DNA of 64,000 nt from Bacillus sp. REN3 (GCF_017912555.1 NZ_JAERSD010000001.1:136796-200795); one strand, 5' to 3'. Positions 36,968-47,093 are shown, counted from the stretch's first letter. The notes: generated by a model from the letters alone, not told the origin. Made by a program: numbers and translations.

Positions 36968-38341
36968 ATGGGACGGGTGTTTGAAATAAAATTGGCCAGG
37001 AACCGTTTGGAAGCTGAATTGGATTTGAGGCAGGGGGAAGGGGATGCCGCCATTTCGATGGATGATCTGGCGGAACTCCTGGCAGAGCAGAAAATCGTTC
37101 ATGGGGTTAAGACTGAAGTACTGAAGCAGGTTGCTGCAGACCCTGCTTCGATTGCATTTCCTGTCGTCATAGCGGAAGGTGTGGCACCACAAAATGGTTC
37201 GGATGCTTATTTGCGCAATGAGATAAAAGAAATGGATGCACCGGGCACAGAACATTTCAATTTCAGGGTCGTGATGCGTATTCCCTCCGTTAAACAAGGA
37301 CAATTGCTTGCGACGGTGGTCTTGGAAGGACATGGTGAAAATGGCGTTGATGTCACTGGCCAGCCGATCATGGCCAAGCCTGGCCGCCCCCTCCGGGTAA
37401 GGGCTGGAAAAAACGTTGTCCAAAAGGAAGGGCGTTTTTATGCTGCGGTCGATGGCGAGGTCAGCATTACCAAAAGAACGATCTCTGTCAATCCTGTTTT
37501 TGAGGTGAAAGGCGACCTTGACCTGAAAACTGGAAATATTGATTTTGTCGGGAATATTACCATACATGGGAATGTGCCAAGCGGCTATGAGCTGAAAGCG
37601 GGCGGGGACATCAGGATAAACGGGATGGTCGAAGCAGCGATCCTTGAAGCTGAGGGGAATATCATTGTCGATGGCGGGATTGCAGGCGGCATGAAAGGGA
37701 AGGTATTGGCCGGAGGAAATATCCAGGCAAATTACCTGAACCAGGCTTCCGTGAGGGCAGGTCAGGATCTATACATAAAAACATCGATTCTCCATAGCAG
37801 TGTGAATGCCGGCGGGAATGTTGACTGCCGATACGGAAAAATCATCGGCGGAACCCTCACGGCCGGGAGAATTATCCTTGTCAAGGATTTAGGCAATGAG
37901 CTTTTCACGAAAACTGAGCTGGCCGTCGGCTGGGATCCAGCCCTGGAAAAAAGGGAACAGGACACTTTGAAATCACTTGTGGCCGTCGATGAGAATATCC
38001 GAAAGCTTGCTTCGATCGAATCCAAACTGTCAGAGATCGCCAAATTGCAGGGGAGGCTGAACGCTGAACAGAAACAAATGCTGCATAAGCAGCAAGTAAC
38101 CAGGTTAGACCTCGAAAAGCAAGCAGCTGAAATGAAAAGAGAATTGGAAACTTTGCACGCTGAAAAGATCGAAAAGCAGAATTCTACCTTATGGGTGTTC
38201 GGAAAAGCATTTCCCAATGTAAAGGTTTACTTTGGGAAATATGCCTTTATGACAAATAAGATGTATGAAAAGGTCATCTTCAGCCTTGAACATGGTGAGG
38301 TAAATGTTAATCCAGCAGATGGCGCTGTGAAAATCCACTGA
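36968..38341 (+). CDS. FapA/DUF342 family protein
   Basis: 457 residues from the ATG at 36968, six bases after AGGGGA. The N-terminal region (about 60-160) is followed by a right-handed beta-solenoid-like stretch with regular Gly/Ile turns (ITIHGNVPSGYELKAGGDIR, then AEGNIIVDGGIAGGMKGK, about 185-310). A Lys/Glu-rich coiled coil lies at about 325-410, and a short C-terminal part with VKVYFGKYAF follows. This is the layout of the DUF342/flagellar assembly protein A family, whose Vibrio member influences flagellum placement. B. subtilis has no gene here between sigD and swrB. I infer a motility-related role from context; the function is not established. Confidence 0.8.
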   Translation: MGRVFEIKLARNRLEAELDLRQGEGDAAISMDDLAELLAEQKIVHGVKTEVLKQVAADPASIAFPVVIAEGVAPQNGSDAYLRNEIKEMDAPGTEHFNFRVVMRIPSVKQGQLLATVVLEGHGENGVDVTGQPIMAKPGRPLRVRAGKNVVQKEGRFYAAVDGEVSITKRTISVNPVFEVKGDLDLKTGNIDFVGNITIHGNVPSGYELKAGGDIRINGMVEAAILEAEGNIIVDGGIAGGMKGKVLAGGNIQANYLNQASVRAGQDLYIKTSILHSSVNAGGNVDCRYGKIIGGTLTAGRIILVKDLGNELFTKTELAVGWDPALEKREQDTLKSLVAVDENIRKLASIESKLSEIAKLQGRLNAEQKQMLHKQQVTRLDLEKQAAEMKRELETLHAEKIEKQNSTLWVFGKAFPNVKVYFGKYAFMTNKMYEKVIFSLEHGEVNVNPADGAVKIH

Positions 38342-38356
38342 TGAGGACGTGTCGGG

Positions 38357-38668
38357 ATGACGCTCAAAGCGATTGAATTGCAGGTTGCCCTCCCAAGGAC
38401 ACATGAAGCCGGCAAAATCCAGGAACAGTTACAGCAGCGGGGACAACACCTTCAGGAACAAGCGGCACAAAGTGTGACGAAGGAAGAAGAGTTAAAACGC
38501 AAGACAGTAATCAAGAATGATCAAAAGCAGGAAGCAAGATTGAACAAAGAGGATGGCGGCGGACAGGAATCCAGTGAGGAAGCCAGCCGGGATACGAAGA
38601 AAAAGGACCATAAAAAGGGTAAGCAGCAACACCCCTATAAGGGAAGAGTAATAGACTACAGCGGATAG
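38357..38668 (+). CDS. Small, highly charged protein of unknown function
   Basis: 103 residues. I do not recognise a characterised family. The N-terminus is ordered-looking (MTLKAIELQVALPRTHEAGK), the middle is rich in Gln, Glu and Lys (KEEELKRKTVIKN; KKKDHKKGKQQ) with no membrane segment or signal, and the C-terminus ends in HPYKGRVIDYSG, which looks like a conserved short motif. It lies 15 bases after the FapA-like gene and 14 bases before the SwrB-like gene, so it should be co-transcribed. The start is the ATG at 38357, preceded only by GAGGACGTGTCGGG, a weak ribosome binding site. Codon use resembles its neighbours, so I think it is real. Confidence 0.7.
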   Translation: MTLKAIELQVALPRTHEAGKIQEQLQQRGQHLQEQAAQSVTKEEELKRKTVIKNDQKQEARLNKEDGGGQESSEEASRDTKKKDHKKGKQQHPYKGRVIDYSG

Positions 38669-38682
38669 GGGGATGGAATGAT

Positions 38683-39258
38683 ATGACCGCGTTACTATTA
38701 TTGGCCAGCCTGATATTGAATGCAACTGCAATCTTTGCCATCATTCTGTTATATTTAAGGCAGAACCGCCTGTTCGAAGAGGAAAAGCAGCAAGGCAGGA
38801 TCATCAAGGATATTGAAGAGGTCTTTTCTGCATACTTGCTTGAGATGAAGGATGAAAATGAAAAGCTCATCGAATTGATCAAAGAAACTGCTTCCGGAGA
38901 GGGAACTGAAGCTGAAAAGCTTCATGAATACGGAGTGGGCCAGGAGCAGAAGGCGCTGAAGGAAGCGACAGTGGAATCATCAATAAGGAAAGAAAGCGGA
39001 GTATCTTATCAGGCCGCAAGGAAAGCATATGAGCAGAATGCCTTCCGTTTCCCGCCTGGAGAAGAAGCATTCCCTGCGCCGATTCCGGATGACCCGGAAT
39101 CGGCTCAACAAGAAACAGCGGATCAGCGTCCCTCCATTGAACAGGTGCTTGAATTGAAAAAGGAAGGTCTTACGATAGAAGAAATTGCCCGTAAGCTTAA
39201 TAAAGGGAAAACAGAGATTGAACTTTTGCTCAAATTTCATCAAAATGGCAAAGAATAA
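38683..39258 (+). CDS. SwrB-like membrane protein (YlxL position)
   Basis: 191 residues. One N-terminal membrane helix (about 3-26) is followed by a basic/acidic coiled-coil region, a Pro-rich linker near 125-150, and a C-terminal helix-turn-helix-like segment (IEQVLELKKEGLTIEEIARKL then GKTEIELLLKF, about 153-188). In B. subtilis the gene at this place, swrB, activates flagellar export gate assembly and swarming. Similarity of layout and position supports homology, but the sequence is divergent and I do not assign the symbol. It is the last gene of the operon; a strong promoter starts two bases after its stop. Confidence 0.75.
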   Translation: MTALLLLASLILNATAIFAIILLYLRQNRLFEEEKQQGRIIKDIEEVFSAYLLEMKDENEKLIELIKETASGEGTEAEKLHEYGVGQEQKALKEATVESSIRKESGVSYQAARKAYEQNAFRFPPGEEAFPAPIPDDPESAQQETADQRPSIEQVLELKKEGLTIEEIARKLNKGKTEIELLLKFHQNGKE

Positions 39259-39259
39259 C

Positions 39260-39288
39260 TTGATTGTCGGTTTTAAATATGCTATATT
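39260..39288 (+). promoter_or_regulatory. Strong promoter of rpsB
   Basis: TTGATT (39260-39265), a 17-base spacer and TATATT (39283-39288) with a TGC extension directly before the -10. It starts immediately after the swrB-like gene, so ribosomal genes are expressed independently of the motility operon. The leader of about 109 bases before rpsB may hold regulatory RNA structure; I see no clear terminator in it. Confidence 0.75.
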
Positions 39289-39364
39289 ATCTCTTGGTGT
39301 TAATACACACGTTCAATGATTCAGTCAGTTGGTGCTGTGTTCTACAGTTTCTGGCAGAAAATGA

Positions 39365-40117
<753 letters not shown>

Positions 40118-40120
40118 TTT

Positions 40121-40162
40121 AAAAAAGGTGATACAGGGAAGCACCCCTTATCACCTTTTTTT
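40121..40162 (+). terminator. Terminator or attenuator between rpsB and tsf
   Basis: AAAAAAGGTGATA (40121-40133) pairs along 13 bp with TATCACCTTTTTT (40149-40161). A15-base loop and the A/T-rich outer part make it able to act in both directions. It probably lowers tsf relative to rpsB. Confidence 0.85.
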
Positions 40163-40238
40163 AAAGGTTTAGCTTCATGAATTGAAGTTAAAATAATGGT
40201 AAAGCTACATAATCATGATTTCTTAGGAGGAATTCATT

Positions 40239-41123
40239 ATGGCAATTACGGCACAAATGGTTAAAGAATTGCGTGAAAAAACCGGCGCAGGAATGATGGA
40301 CTGCAAAAAGGCGCTTCAGGAAACAGATGGCGATATGGAAAAAGCGATCGATTTCCTTCGTGAAAAAGGGATCGCTAAAGCAGCTAAGAAAGCTGACCGA
40401 ATCGCTGCAGAAGGAACTACTTACATCCTGACAAAAGGCAATGAAGCAGTCATTCTTGAAGTGAACTCCGAAACAGATTTCGTTGCAAAGAACGAAGGAT
40501 TCCAAGTGCTTGTGAAGGACCTTGCTGAACACCTTCTTAAGCACAAGCCTGCTACAGTTGAAGAAGCAATGAACCAGACAACCGAGAATGGCGAAACAAT
40601 AGAAAGCCTCATCAATTCCGCTATCGCTAAGATCGGGGAAAAGCTTTCTCTTCGCCGTTACGAAATCAAGACTAAGACTGATAACGACGTTTTCGGTTCA
40701 TACCTTCACATGGGTGGACGTATTGGCGTGCTTTCCGTTCTTGAAGGAACGACAGACGAGGCTGCGGCAAAAGACGTTTCCATGCACATTGCTGCACTGA
40801 ACCCTAAATATGTTTCCCGTGACGAAGTTTCCCAGGAAGAAATTGAGCATGAACGTCAAATCCTTACACAGCAAGCGCTGAATGAAGGAAAGCCAGAAAA
40901 CATCGTTGCCAAGATGGTTGAAGGCCGCCTCAGCAAATATTTCGAGGATGTTTGTGTTCTCGACCAGGCGTTTGTTAAGAATCCTGACCAAAAGGTACGC
41001 CAGTTTGTTGAATCAAAAGGTGGGACGCTTCGTGAGTTTACTCGTTACGAAGTTGGCGAAGGAATCGAAAAACGCGAAGATAACTTTGCTGAAGAAGTAA
41101 TGAACCAAGTAAACAAGAAGTAA
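40239..41123 (+). CDS. tsf: Translation elongation factor Ts
   Basis: 294 residues. EF-Ts is the nucleotide exchange factor of EF-Tu. The N-terminal UBA-like module ([35 protein letters not shown]) and the core ([15 protein letters not shown], about 75-90; [16 protein letters not shown]) are typical. The ATG follows TTAGGAGG. The 76 bases upstream contain no convincing promoter, so I infer read-through from rpsB. Confidence 0.98.
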   Translation: MAITAQMVKELREKTGAGMMDCKKALQETDGDMEKAIDFLREKGIAKAAKKADRIAAEGTTYILTKGNEAVILEVNSETDFVAKNEGFQVLVKDLAEHLLKHKPATVEEAMNQTTENGETIESLINSAIAKIGEKLSLRRYEIKTKTDNDVFGSYLHMGGRIGVLSVLEGTTDEAAAKDVSMHIAALNPKYVSRDEVSQEEIEHERQILTQQALNEGKPENIVAKMVEGRLSKYFEDVCVLDQAFVKNPDQKVRQFVESKGGTLREFTRYEVGEGIEKREDNFAEEVMNQVNKK

Positions 41124-41138
41124 AGACCATTCAATTTC

Positions 41139-41166
41139 CAGGGAACACTATGTGTTCCCTGTTTTT
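41139..41166 (+). terminator. Terminator after tsf
   Basis: CAGGGAACAC (41139-41148), loop TAT and GTGTTCCCTG (41152-41161), followed by TTTTT. A perfect 10-bp stem. Confidence 0.92.
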
Positions 41167-41202
41167 GGACATAGCTATAGAGATTACATATGGAGGTACC
41201 CT

Positions 41203-41928
41203 ATGACCAGCCCAAAATACAAACGTGTGGTATTGAAGTTAAGTGGAGAAGCTTTAGCCGGAGAGCAAGGATTTGGCATCAATCCGTCCGTGATCAAAAA
41301 TGTTGCAGACCAGGTAAAAGAGATTGCTGAACTTGGTGTGGAAGTCGCGGTGGTAGTAGGCGGCGGGAATATCTGGCGAGGCAAGATCGGTGAGGAAATG
41401 GGAATGGACAGAGCAACCGCGGACTATATGGGCATGCTAGCAACAGTCATGAATTCCCTGTCTTTGCAGGATAGCCTTGAGCAAGTGGGAATCGAGACAA
41501 GGGTCCAAACTTCCATAGAAATGCGGCAGGTGGCTGAACCGTATATCCGCAGGAGAGCGATCAGGCATCTTGAGAAAAAACGCGTCGTCATTTTTGCTGC
41601 TGGCACTGGAAATCCATACTTCTCGACAGACACAACTGCTGCATTGCGTGCGGCCGAGATAGAAGCCGATGTGATTCTGATGGCCAAGAACAATGTCGAC
41701 GGCGTTTATTCTGCCGACCCTCGGGTTGATAAGAATGCTAAAAAATATGATCAGCTTTCTTATCTCGATCTTTTGAAGGAAGGATTGGCGGTGATGGATT
41801 CAACCGCTTCGTCTTTATGCATGGACAATGATATTCCATTAATCGTTTTCTCCATTATGGAGCAGGGCAACATTAAGAAAGCCGTTATGGGCGATACAAT
41901 CGGAACAATTGTGAGGGGGAAAAACTAA
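41203..41928 (+). CDS. pyrH: Uridylate kinase (UMP kinase)
   Basis: 241 residues from the ATG at 41203 after GGAGGT; the frame continues upstream into the tsf terminator but that part is non-coding. PyrH phosphorylates UMP to UDP in pyrimidine synthesis and belongs to the amino-acid kinase fold. Motifs: [58 protein letters not shown]. Its stop overlaps the frr start by one base. The promoter is unclear; it follows the tsf terminator by only 36 bases. Confidence 0.98.
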   Translation: MTSPKYKRVVLKLSGEALAGEQGFGINPSVIKNVADQVKEIAELGVEVAVVVGGGNIWRGKIGEEMGMDRATADYMGMLATVMNSLSLQDSLEQVGIETRVQTSIEMRQVAEPYIRRRAIRHLEKKRVVIFAAGTGNPYFSTDTTAALRAAEIEADVILMAKNNVDGVYSADPRVDKNAKKYDQLSYLDLLKEGLAVMDSTASSLCMDNDIPLIVFSIMEQGNIKKAVMGDTIGTIVRGKN

Positions 41929-42485
41929 TGCCGAAACAAGCAATTGCTAATGCAAAAGAAAGAATGTCCAAAGCTATCCAGGCCTATACCCGCGAACTGG
42001 CCAGCATCCGCGCTGGAAGAGCCAATGCCTCATTGCTTGACAGGATCCAGGTAGACTATTATGGTGCCCCGACACCTGTCAATCAGCTTGCCGGGATTTC
42101 TGTTCCAGAAGCCCGTCTGCTTGTCGTTCAGCCATACGATAAGTCCATCCTTGGCGAAATCGAAAAAGCGATCCTGAAATCCGATCTTGGCCTGAATCCA
42201 TCAAATGATGGCTCCGTGATCAGAATCTCGATTCCGCAGCTAACAGAAGAACGACGTAAGGAACTGGCAAAGCTAGTCAAAAAAGAAGCAGAGGATGCGA
42301 AGGTCGCTGTCCGCAATATCCGTCGCGATGCAAACGATGATTTGAAAAAGCTCGAGAAAAACGGTGAAATCACCGAAGATGAACACCGGGGTTATGCTGA
42401 TGATATTCAGAAGGTAACAGACGAGCATATTGCAAAAATCGATCAAATCACGAAAGAAAAAGAAAAAGAAATTTTAGAAGTATAA
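41928..42485 (+). CDS. frr: Ribosome recycling factor
   Basis: 185 residues. With EF-G it splits post-termination ribosomes. It has the three-helix bundle signature: [60 protein letters not shown] and [20 protein letters not shown]. It is translationally coupled to pyrH (TAATG). Two hairpins, the second a terminator, follow. Confidence 0.98.
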   Translation: MPKQAIANAKERMSKAIQAYTRELASIRAGRANASLLDRIQVDYYGAPTPVNQLAGISVPEARLLVVQPYDKSILGEIEKAILKSDLGLNPSNDGSVIRISIPQLTEERRKELAKLVKKEAEDAKVAVRNIRRDANDDLKKLEKNGEITEDEHRGYADDIQKVTDEHIAKIDQITKEKEKEILEV

Positions 42486-42513
42486 AATGTTTGGCAGGAA
42501 TGGCGCCTGAATG

Positions 42514-42533
42514 GGCTGATTTCGCAATCAGCC
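42514..42533 (+). repeat. Hairpin after frr
   Basis: GGCTGATT (42514-42521), loop TCGC and AATCAGCC (42526-42533): a perfect 8-bp stem without T-run, placed just before the terminator. It could protect the 3' end of the pyrH-frr mRNA. Confidence 0.6.
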
Positions 42534-42536
42534 TGG

Positions 42537-42566
42537 AAACCCTCTGTTTTACAGGGGGTTTTTTCT
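42537..42566 (+). terminator. Terminator after frr
   Basis: AAACCCTCTG (42537-42546) pairs with CAGGGGGTTT (42552-42561), with one G-T pair, and is followed by more T residues. Confidence 0.88.
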
Positions 42567-42962
42567 CTATATAAATCCTTTTTCTCTTGGAAAGAATCTG
42601 GCCAAGCCGCAATTTAAAGGATGAAGCACAAGAGAAAAAGAATTGGTACCAGGGCTTCCGCCATTGTAATAATCAATCAGGCCATTTTCACGCTGAACCA
42701 CACTGTCATCGCCTTCAGGCTCGCCGCAAGAGGGCGAGCTTCCTTTGCCAGTTGGATGAGTTCCCAGCCTTCCAAACCAGAATACATAAACTCCGTCTCT
42801 GATTCTGTTTCCCTCGCCTTTTACATAGTCTTTTTATAGAGATATCTTTTTTCTTTTTTGGTATGATAGGAGCATGTGGAAATAGAAGAAAAAGCACATC
42901 GGCAACATTTATTCCTATGTCATCACAGCTAAAGATAATCCTATTTTGGGGGAGCTGTCCTA
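42567..42962. other. Long gene-free spacer between frr and uppS
   Basis: About 400 bases. Short frames exist (for example 42621-42839, 72 codons), but they have no ribosome binding site and no recognisable motif. A perfect 7-bp hairpin (GCTCGCC 42719-42725, GGCGAGC 42733-42739) lies in the GC-richer half. The distal part is very T-rich and carries the uppS promoter at 42859-42867 and ribosome binding site at 42948-42954. In related genomes this spacer is usually shorter (from memory), so a relic or unknown element is possible. Confidence 0.5.
42859..42867 (+). promoter_or_regulatory. Probable extended -10 promoter of uppS
   Basis: TGG followed by TATGAT (42862-42867, 5 of 6), after a T-rich stretch. 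No good -35. The leader would be about 90 bases. Confidence 0.5.
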
Positions 42963-43739
42963 ATGTTAAATAAAATCAATCCATGGAAGAACAACAATCC
43001 TTCTTCCAGCCTCCGGGAGCGTATTCATGAAATAAAAGAACATGAAGTCCCGGGACATGTAGCCATCATTATGGATGGCAATGGACGCTGGGCGAAAAAG
43101 CGTGCCTTGCCAAGGGTAGCGGGTCATCACGAAGGAATGAAGGTAGTCAAGAAAATAACCAGGCTCGCAAATGAACTGGGTATCAAAACCCTAACGGTAT
43201 ATGCTTTTTCGACTGAGAATTGGAAGCGGCCAAAAATGGAAGTCGACTTCCTTATGAAACTGCCTGAAGAGTTCCTCGGCACCTATTTGCCTGAATTGAT
43301 CGAAGAAAATGTCCGCGTCGATATGATGGGCTATATGGATAAACTGCCGGAACATACAAAGAAAGCAGTTGGAAAAGCGATGGAAGATACGAGAGAAAAT
43401 ACCGGCCTGACACTCAATTTCGCCCTGAACTATGGGAGCAGGGCAGAGATTATCGAAGGTGTCAAACAGGTCTTAAACGATATTAAAAATGGTATAATAA
43501 ATGAAAATGAAATCGATGAGGAAGTTTTTTCCTCATACTTGATGACCAGGAACCTGGGTGACCCTGACCTCCTCATAAGGACGAGCGGCGAAATACGGCT
43601 GAGCAATTTCATGCTCTGGCAGCTCGCTTATACTGAGTTCTGGTTCACTGAGGTGCTATGGCCTGATTTCAATGAAGAACATTTTCTCGAAGCAATCGAA
43701 GCATTCCAGGGCCGCCAGCGGCGTTTTGGAGGAGTATAA
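42963..43739 (+). CDS. uppS: Isoprenyl transferase (undecaprenyl diphosphate synthase)
   Basis: 258 residues. It adds isopentenyl units to farnesyl diphosphate to make the C55 lipid carrier for peptidoglycan and teichoic acid. The catalytic Asp is D38 in IIMDGNGRWAKKR; VYAFSTENWKRP and RTSGEIRLSNFMLWQLAYTE (split: LIRTSGEIRLSNF, LWQLAYTEFWFTEVLWPDF) complete the cis-prenyltransferase signature. The ATG follows GGGGGAG at eight bases. It heads the run uppS-cdsA-dxr-rseP. Confidence 0.98.
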   Translation: MLNKINPWKNNNPSSSLRERIHEIKEHEVPGHVAIIMDGNGRWAKKRALPRVAGHHEGMKVVKKITRLANELGIKTLTVYAFSTENWKRPKMEVDFLMKLPEEFLGTYLPELIEENVRVDMMGYMDKLPEHTKKAVGKAMEDTRENTGLTLNFALNYGSRAEIIEGVKQVLNDIKNGIINENEIDEEVFSSYLMTRNLGDPDLLIRTSGEIRLSNFMLWQLAYTEFWFTEVLWPDFNEEHFLEAIEAFQGRQRRFGGV

Positions 43740-43758
43740 AAAAGGTGTGAGTATTTAG

Positions 43759-44547
43759 ATGAAGCAAAGAATCATTACCGCTGTGGTCGCTGCAGCCATT
43801 TTCCTCCCAATAGTCATTTATGGGGGACTTCCATTTGTCGCGATGACCTATTTGATCGCGGCTATTGCCTTATTTGAAGCATTGAGGATGCGCCGGCTTA
43901 AGCTGTATTCTGTACCCGGGATTTTAGCGCTGGCAATGCTGTGGGTTTTCATGGTGCCTGCGCAATACGAAAAACTGTTTGACGGTTTAAAGTATACAAA
44001 AATGGAATTGTTCATTTTTGGCGTTTTGCTGCTACTGGCCTATACCGTCATCACCAAGAATCGTTTTACATTCGAAGAAGTTGGTTTCACCCTTCTTTCT
44101 GTTTTATATGTCGGGATAGGTTTTTATTTTTTCATCGAGACAAGGGATGAAAGCCTGACATTTGTTTTCTATTCGCTTTTCATCATTTGGGCAACCGATT
44201 CTGGAGCTTATTTCATCGGACGTGCGATTGGCAAACAGAAGCTTTGGCCGGAAATCAGCCCGAACAAGACAATCCAGGGATTCTTTGGCGGTATTGCCTC
44301 TGCCCTTGTCGTAGCCGTTTTATTCAGTGTCTTTGCGGATATGGACGTATCGGTTCTCCTGCTGATCATTGCGACAGCTTTCCTGTCTGTTTTCGGACAG
44401 GTTGGGGACCTGGTGGAATCTGCTATGAAAAGGCATTATAATGTAAAAGATTCAGGCAGGATCCTGCCTGGCCACGGAGGCATGCTGGACAGGTTTGACA
44501 GCTTGCTGTTCGTGTGGCCCTTAATTCATCTATTCCATTTGTTATAA
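43759..44547 (+). CDS. cdsA: Phosphatidate cytidylyltransferase
   Basis: 262 residues, an integral membrane enzyme with about seven or eight helices that makes CDP-diacylglycerol from phosphatidate and CTP. The C-terminal signature is seen as [35 protein letters not shown] and [15 protein letters not shown]. It begins 19 bases after uppS. A GC-rich hairpin separates it from dxr. Confidence 0.97.
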   Translation: MKQRIITAVVAAAIFLPIVIYGGLPFVAMTYLIAAIALFEALRMRRLKLYSVPGILALAMLWVFMVPAQYEKLFDGLKYTKMELFIFGVLLLLAYTVITKNRFTFEEVGFTLLSVLYVGIGFYFFIETRDESLTFVFYSLFIIWATDSGAYFIGRAIGKQKLWPEISPNKTIQGFFGGIASALVVAVLFSVFADMDVSVLLLIIATAFLSVFGQVGDLVESAMKRHYNVKDSGRILPGHGGMLDRFDSLLFVWPLIHLFHLL

Positions 44548-44550
44548 GAC

Positions 44551-44571
44551 CGGGGAGGGCGTCCCCCCCCG
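44551..44571 (+). repeat. GC hairpin with an eight-C tract between cdsA and dxr
   Basis: GGGGAGGG (44552-44559) faces CCCCCCCC (44563-44570) across a three-base loop, with one A-C mismatch and an outer C-G pair. There is no T-run. The homopolymer of eight C is unusual in this window and could be a slippage site or an assembly-sensitive spot. Confidence 0.55.
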
Positions 44572-44596
44572 CTTGGTTATATTAGGAGTGAAATGC

Positions 44597-45739
44597 GTGA
44601 AAAAAATAAGTTTGTTAGGTGCTACTGGATCGATTGGAATCCAGACACTCGATGTCATAAGGGAACACCAGGACCTGTTTGAGCTAGTGGCAATGTCTGC
44701 AGGCAGGAATCTGGAGCTTGTCCGGAAAATCATTCCTGAGTTCAAGCCAGAGCTTGTTTCAGTCCAGGAAAAAAAAGACTCTGAGACCTTGAAGGCTGAA
44801 TTTCCTGGAGTGAAATTCGTTTATGGGAGTGCCGGACTTGAAGGGACGGCCGTTTTCGATAAAGCGGATATACTAGTGAATGCCGTTCTTGGCAGTGTAG
44901 GGCTAAAGCCGACACTTGAAGCAATAAAAGCCGGAAAAACAATTGCAATCGCAAATAAAGAAACATTGGTGACAGCAGGACACATTGTCATGGAAGAAGC
45001 GAAACGCCATGGAGTTGACCTATTGCCGGTGGACAGTGAACATTCAGCCATATTCCAGGCTTTGCAGGGAGAAAATCCTCGGAACATCGAACGGCTGATC
45101 CTGACGGCTTCAGGGGGAAGCTTCAGGGACCGTATGAGAGGGGAGCTGCAGCGGGTAACTAAAGCGGATGCCCTAAACCATCCAAACTGGTCGATGGGTG
45201 CCAAGATAACGATTGATTCAGCAACAATGATGAACAAAGGGCTGGAAGTCATCGAAGCGCACTGGCTGTTTTCCTTGCCATACGACAGGATTTCAGTTTT
45301 GCTCCATCGTGAAAGCATCATCCATTCTATGGTGGAGTTCCATGATACAAGCATCATTGCCCAACTGGGGACACCTGACATGAAAGTGCCGATCCAGTAT
45401 GCATTGACCTATCCTGATAGGTCCCCTCTCGTATCTGGCAAGCGGCTCAACCTTGCGGAAATCGGGAAGCTCCACTTTCAGGAAATGGACTTTGAGCGCT
45501 TCCGCTGCCTAAGGTTCGCATATGAAGCCGGAAATGCCGGCGGAACTATGCCCGCAGTGATGAATGCAGCAAATGAAGCTGCAGTGGCCGCCTTTTTGGA
45601 AGACAAGATCACTTTTCTGCAAATTGAAGACTTGATCGAAAAAGCAATGGACTCCCATGAAATCACACAGAATCCAAGCCTGGAAATGATCCAGGAAGTT
45701 GATAAAGAAACAAGGATGCTTGTAACATCATTTTTATAA
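44597..45739 (+). CDS. dxr: 1-deoxy-D-xylulose 5-phosphate reductoisomerase
   Basis: 380 residues from the GTG at 44597, six bases after AGGAGTG; an in-frame TTG at 44573 precedes that site. It catalyses the first committed step of the MEP isoprenoid pathway, supplying precursors for UppS encoded just upstream. NADPH-binding [16 protein letters not shown] (about 6-21), [21 protein letters not shown] (metal and substrate) and [14 protein letters not shown] are clear. It is complete. Confidence 0.97.
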   Translation: MKKISLLGATGSIGIQTLDVIREHQDLFELVAMSAGRNLELVRKIIPEFKPELVSVQEKKDSETLKAEFPGVKFVYGSAGLEGTAVFDKADILVNAVLGSVGLKPTLEAIKAGKTIAIANKETLVTAGHIVMEEAKRHGVDLLPVDSEHSAIFQALQGENPRNIERLILTASGGSFRDRMRGELQRVTKADALNHPNWSMGAKITIDSATMMNKGLEVIEAHWLFSLPYDRISVLLHRESIIHSMVEFHDTSIIAQLGTPDMKVPIQYALTYPDRSPLVSGKRLNLAEIGKLHFQEMDFERFRCLRFAYEAGNAGGTMPAVMNAANEAAVAAFLEDKITFLQIEDLIEKAMDSHEITQNPSLEMIQEVDKETRMLVTSFL

Positions 45740-45800
45740 GCAATGGTTTTCAGGCTTGGAAAAAGTGCATTCTTATCCTTAAAAAAGGTGGTTAGATAAT

Positions 45801-47063
45801 TTGAATACAGTCATTGCCTTTATTGTCATATTTGGCGCCCTTGTATTCTTTCACGAATTAGGACACTTGATTTTTGCCAAACGGGCTGGCATTTTATGCC
45901 GTGAATTCGCAATCGGGTTCGGCCCAAAGGTTTTTTCCCATAAAAAGAATGAAACGGTCTATACCATAAGGCTGCTTCCGATCGGTGGATTCGTCAGGAT
46001 GGCAGGCGAGGACCCGGAAATGATTGAGATCAAGCCCGGCCACAGGGTTGGATTGCTATTCGATGATCAAGAAAAAGTTTCCAAGATCATCCTTAATAAT
46101 AAGGACAAATATCCGGATGCACGGATATTAGAGGTCGAGAAGGCTGATATCGAACACGGTCTGGTCATTAGGGGATACGAAGAAGGAGAAGAGAATTCCG
46201 GGCAGTCAGAATTCCCGATCAGCAAGACGGCTGTTCTTGTGGAGAATGGGGTTGAAACCCAAATCGCTCCTTACGACAGGCAATTCGGTTCGAAAACCCT
46301 TGGCCAGAGAACTATGGCTATTTTTGCAGGTCCTATGATGAACTTCCTGCTAGCGATGGTCATTTTCATCCTTTTGGCCCTTTTACAGGGAATCCCTTCA
46401 AATGAAGCAGTCCTTGGCAAGTTGACTCCAGACGGATCTGCGCTTAAAGCAGGATTACAGGAAGGGGATAAAGTCAATAGTGTCGAAGGCTCAGAAGTTT
46501 CGAATTGGACGGATGTCGTTGAAATCATTCGGAAGAACCCTGGAAAAGAACTTGATTTTTCAATCACACGCGAAGGGAAGGAAATGGAGATTCCGGTAAC
46601 ACCAGAAGTGAAGGATATAGAAGGGGAGAAAATCGGGCTGATTGGTGTGTACAGTCCTGTCGAAAAATCCCCCTTGAAATCCATTCCTTATGGAGTGAAG
46701 GAAACGTATTTCTGGACAACAGAAATATTTTCGATGCTTGGAAAACTGATTACTGGCCAATTTTCGATCGACGCGCTGTCAGGTCCGGTTGGGATATATG
46801 TTTCTACCGACACGGTGGCTAAGTCGGGCATCTTTTACCTGATGAAGTGGGCAGCGATCCTTAGCATTAACCTTGGAATCATGAATCTGCTTCCATTCCC
46901 GGCATTAGATGGCGGGCGGCTTACATTCTTCGCCGTCGAGGCACTAAGAGGGAAGCCGGTTGACAAGCAGAAGGAAGGGATGGTCCATTTCATTGGTTTT
47001 GCCCTTTTGATGCTCCTGATGCTTGTAGTCACGTGGAATGACATCCAGAGGTTCTTCCTTTAA
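45801..47063 (+). CDS. rseP: Site-2 intramembrane zinc metalloprotease RseP/RasP
   Basis: 420 residues from a TTG at 45801 after AAGGTGGT. It cleaves anti-sigma factors and other membrane proteins after site-1 proteolysis. The zinc motif H18-E-L-G-H22 is in the first membrane helix; a PDZ domain lies at about 200-270 (GLQEGDKVNSVEGSEVSNW); the third zinc ligand is in NLLPFPALDGGRL, near the C-terminal helices. An insert of about 70 acidic residues (about 75-145) lies after the first helix region. Standard place between dxr and proS. A terminator follows. Confidence 0.96.
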   Translation: MNTVIAFIVIFGALVFFHELGHLIFAKRAGILCREFAIGFGPKVFSHKKNETVYTIRLLPIGGFVRMAGEDPEMIEIKPGHRVGLLFDDQEKVSKIILNNKDKYPDARILEVEKADIEHGLVIRGYEEGEENSGQSEFPISKTAVLVENGVETQIAPYDRQFGSKTLGQRTMAIFAGPMMNFLLAMVIFILLALLQGIPSNEAVLGKLTPDGSALKAGLQEGDKVNSVEGSEVSNWTDVVEIIRKNPGKELDFSITREGKEMEIPVTPEVKDIEGEKIGLIGVYSPVEKSPLKSIPYGVKETYFWTTEIFSMLGKLITGQFSIDALSGPVGIYVSTDTVAKSGIFYLMKWAAILSINLGIMNLLPFPALDGGRLTFFAVEALRGKPVDKQKEGMVHFIGFALLMLLMLVVTWNDIQRFFL

Positions 47064-47093
47064 TATTGAAATGGCATTGAATGCAGTCTCGTT

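Noticed and set aside
42621-42839. 72-codon ORF between frr and uppS
   Set aside because: No ribosome binding site, no recognisable motif, and overlapping open frames of similar length in the same stretch.
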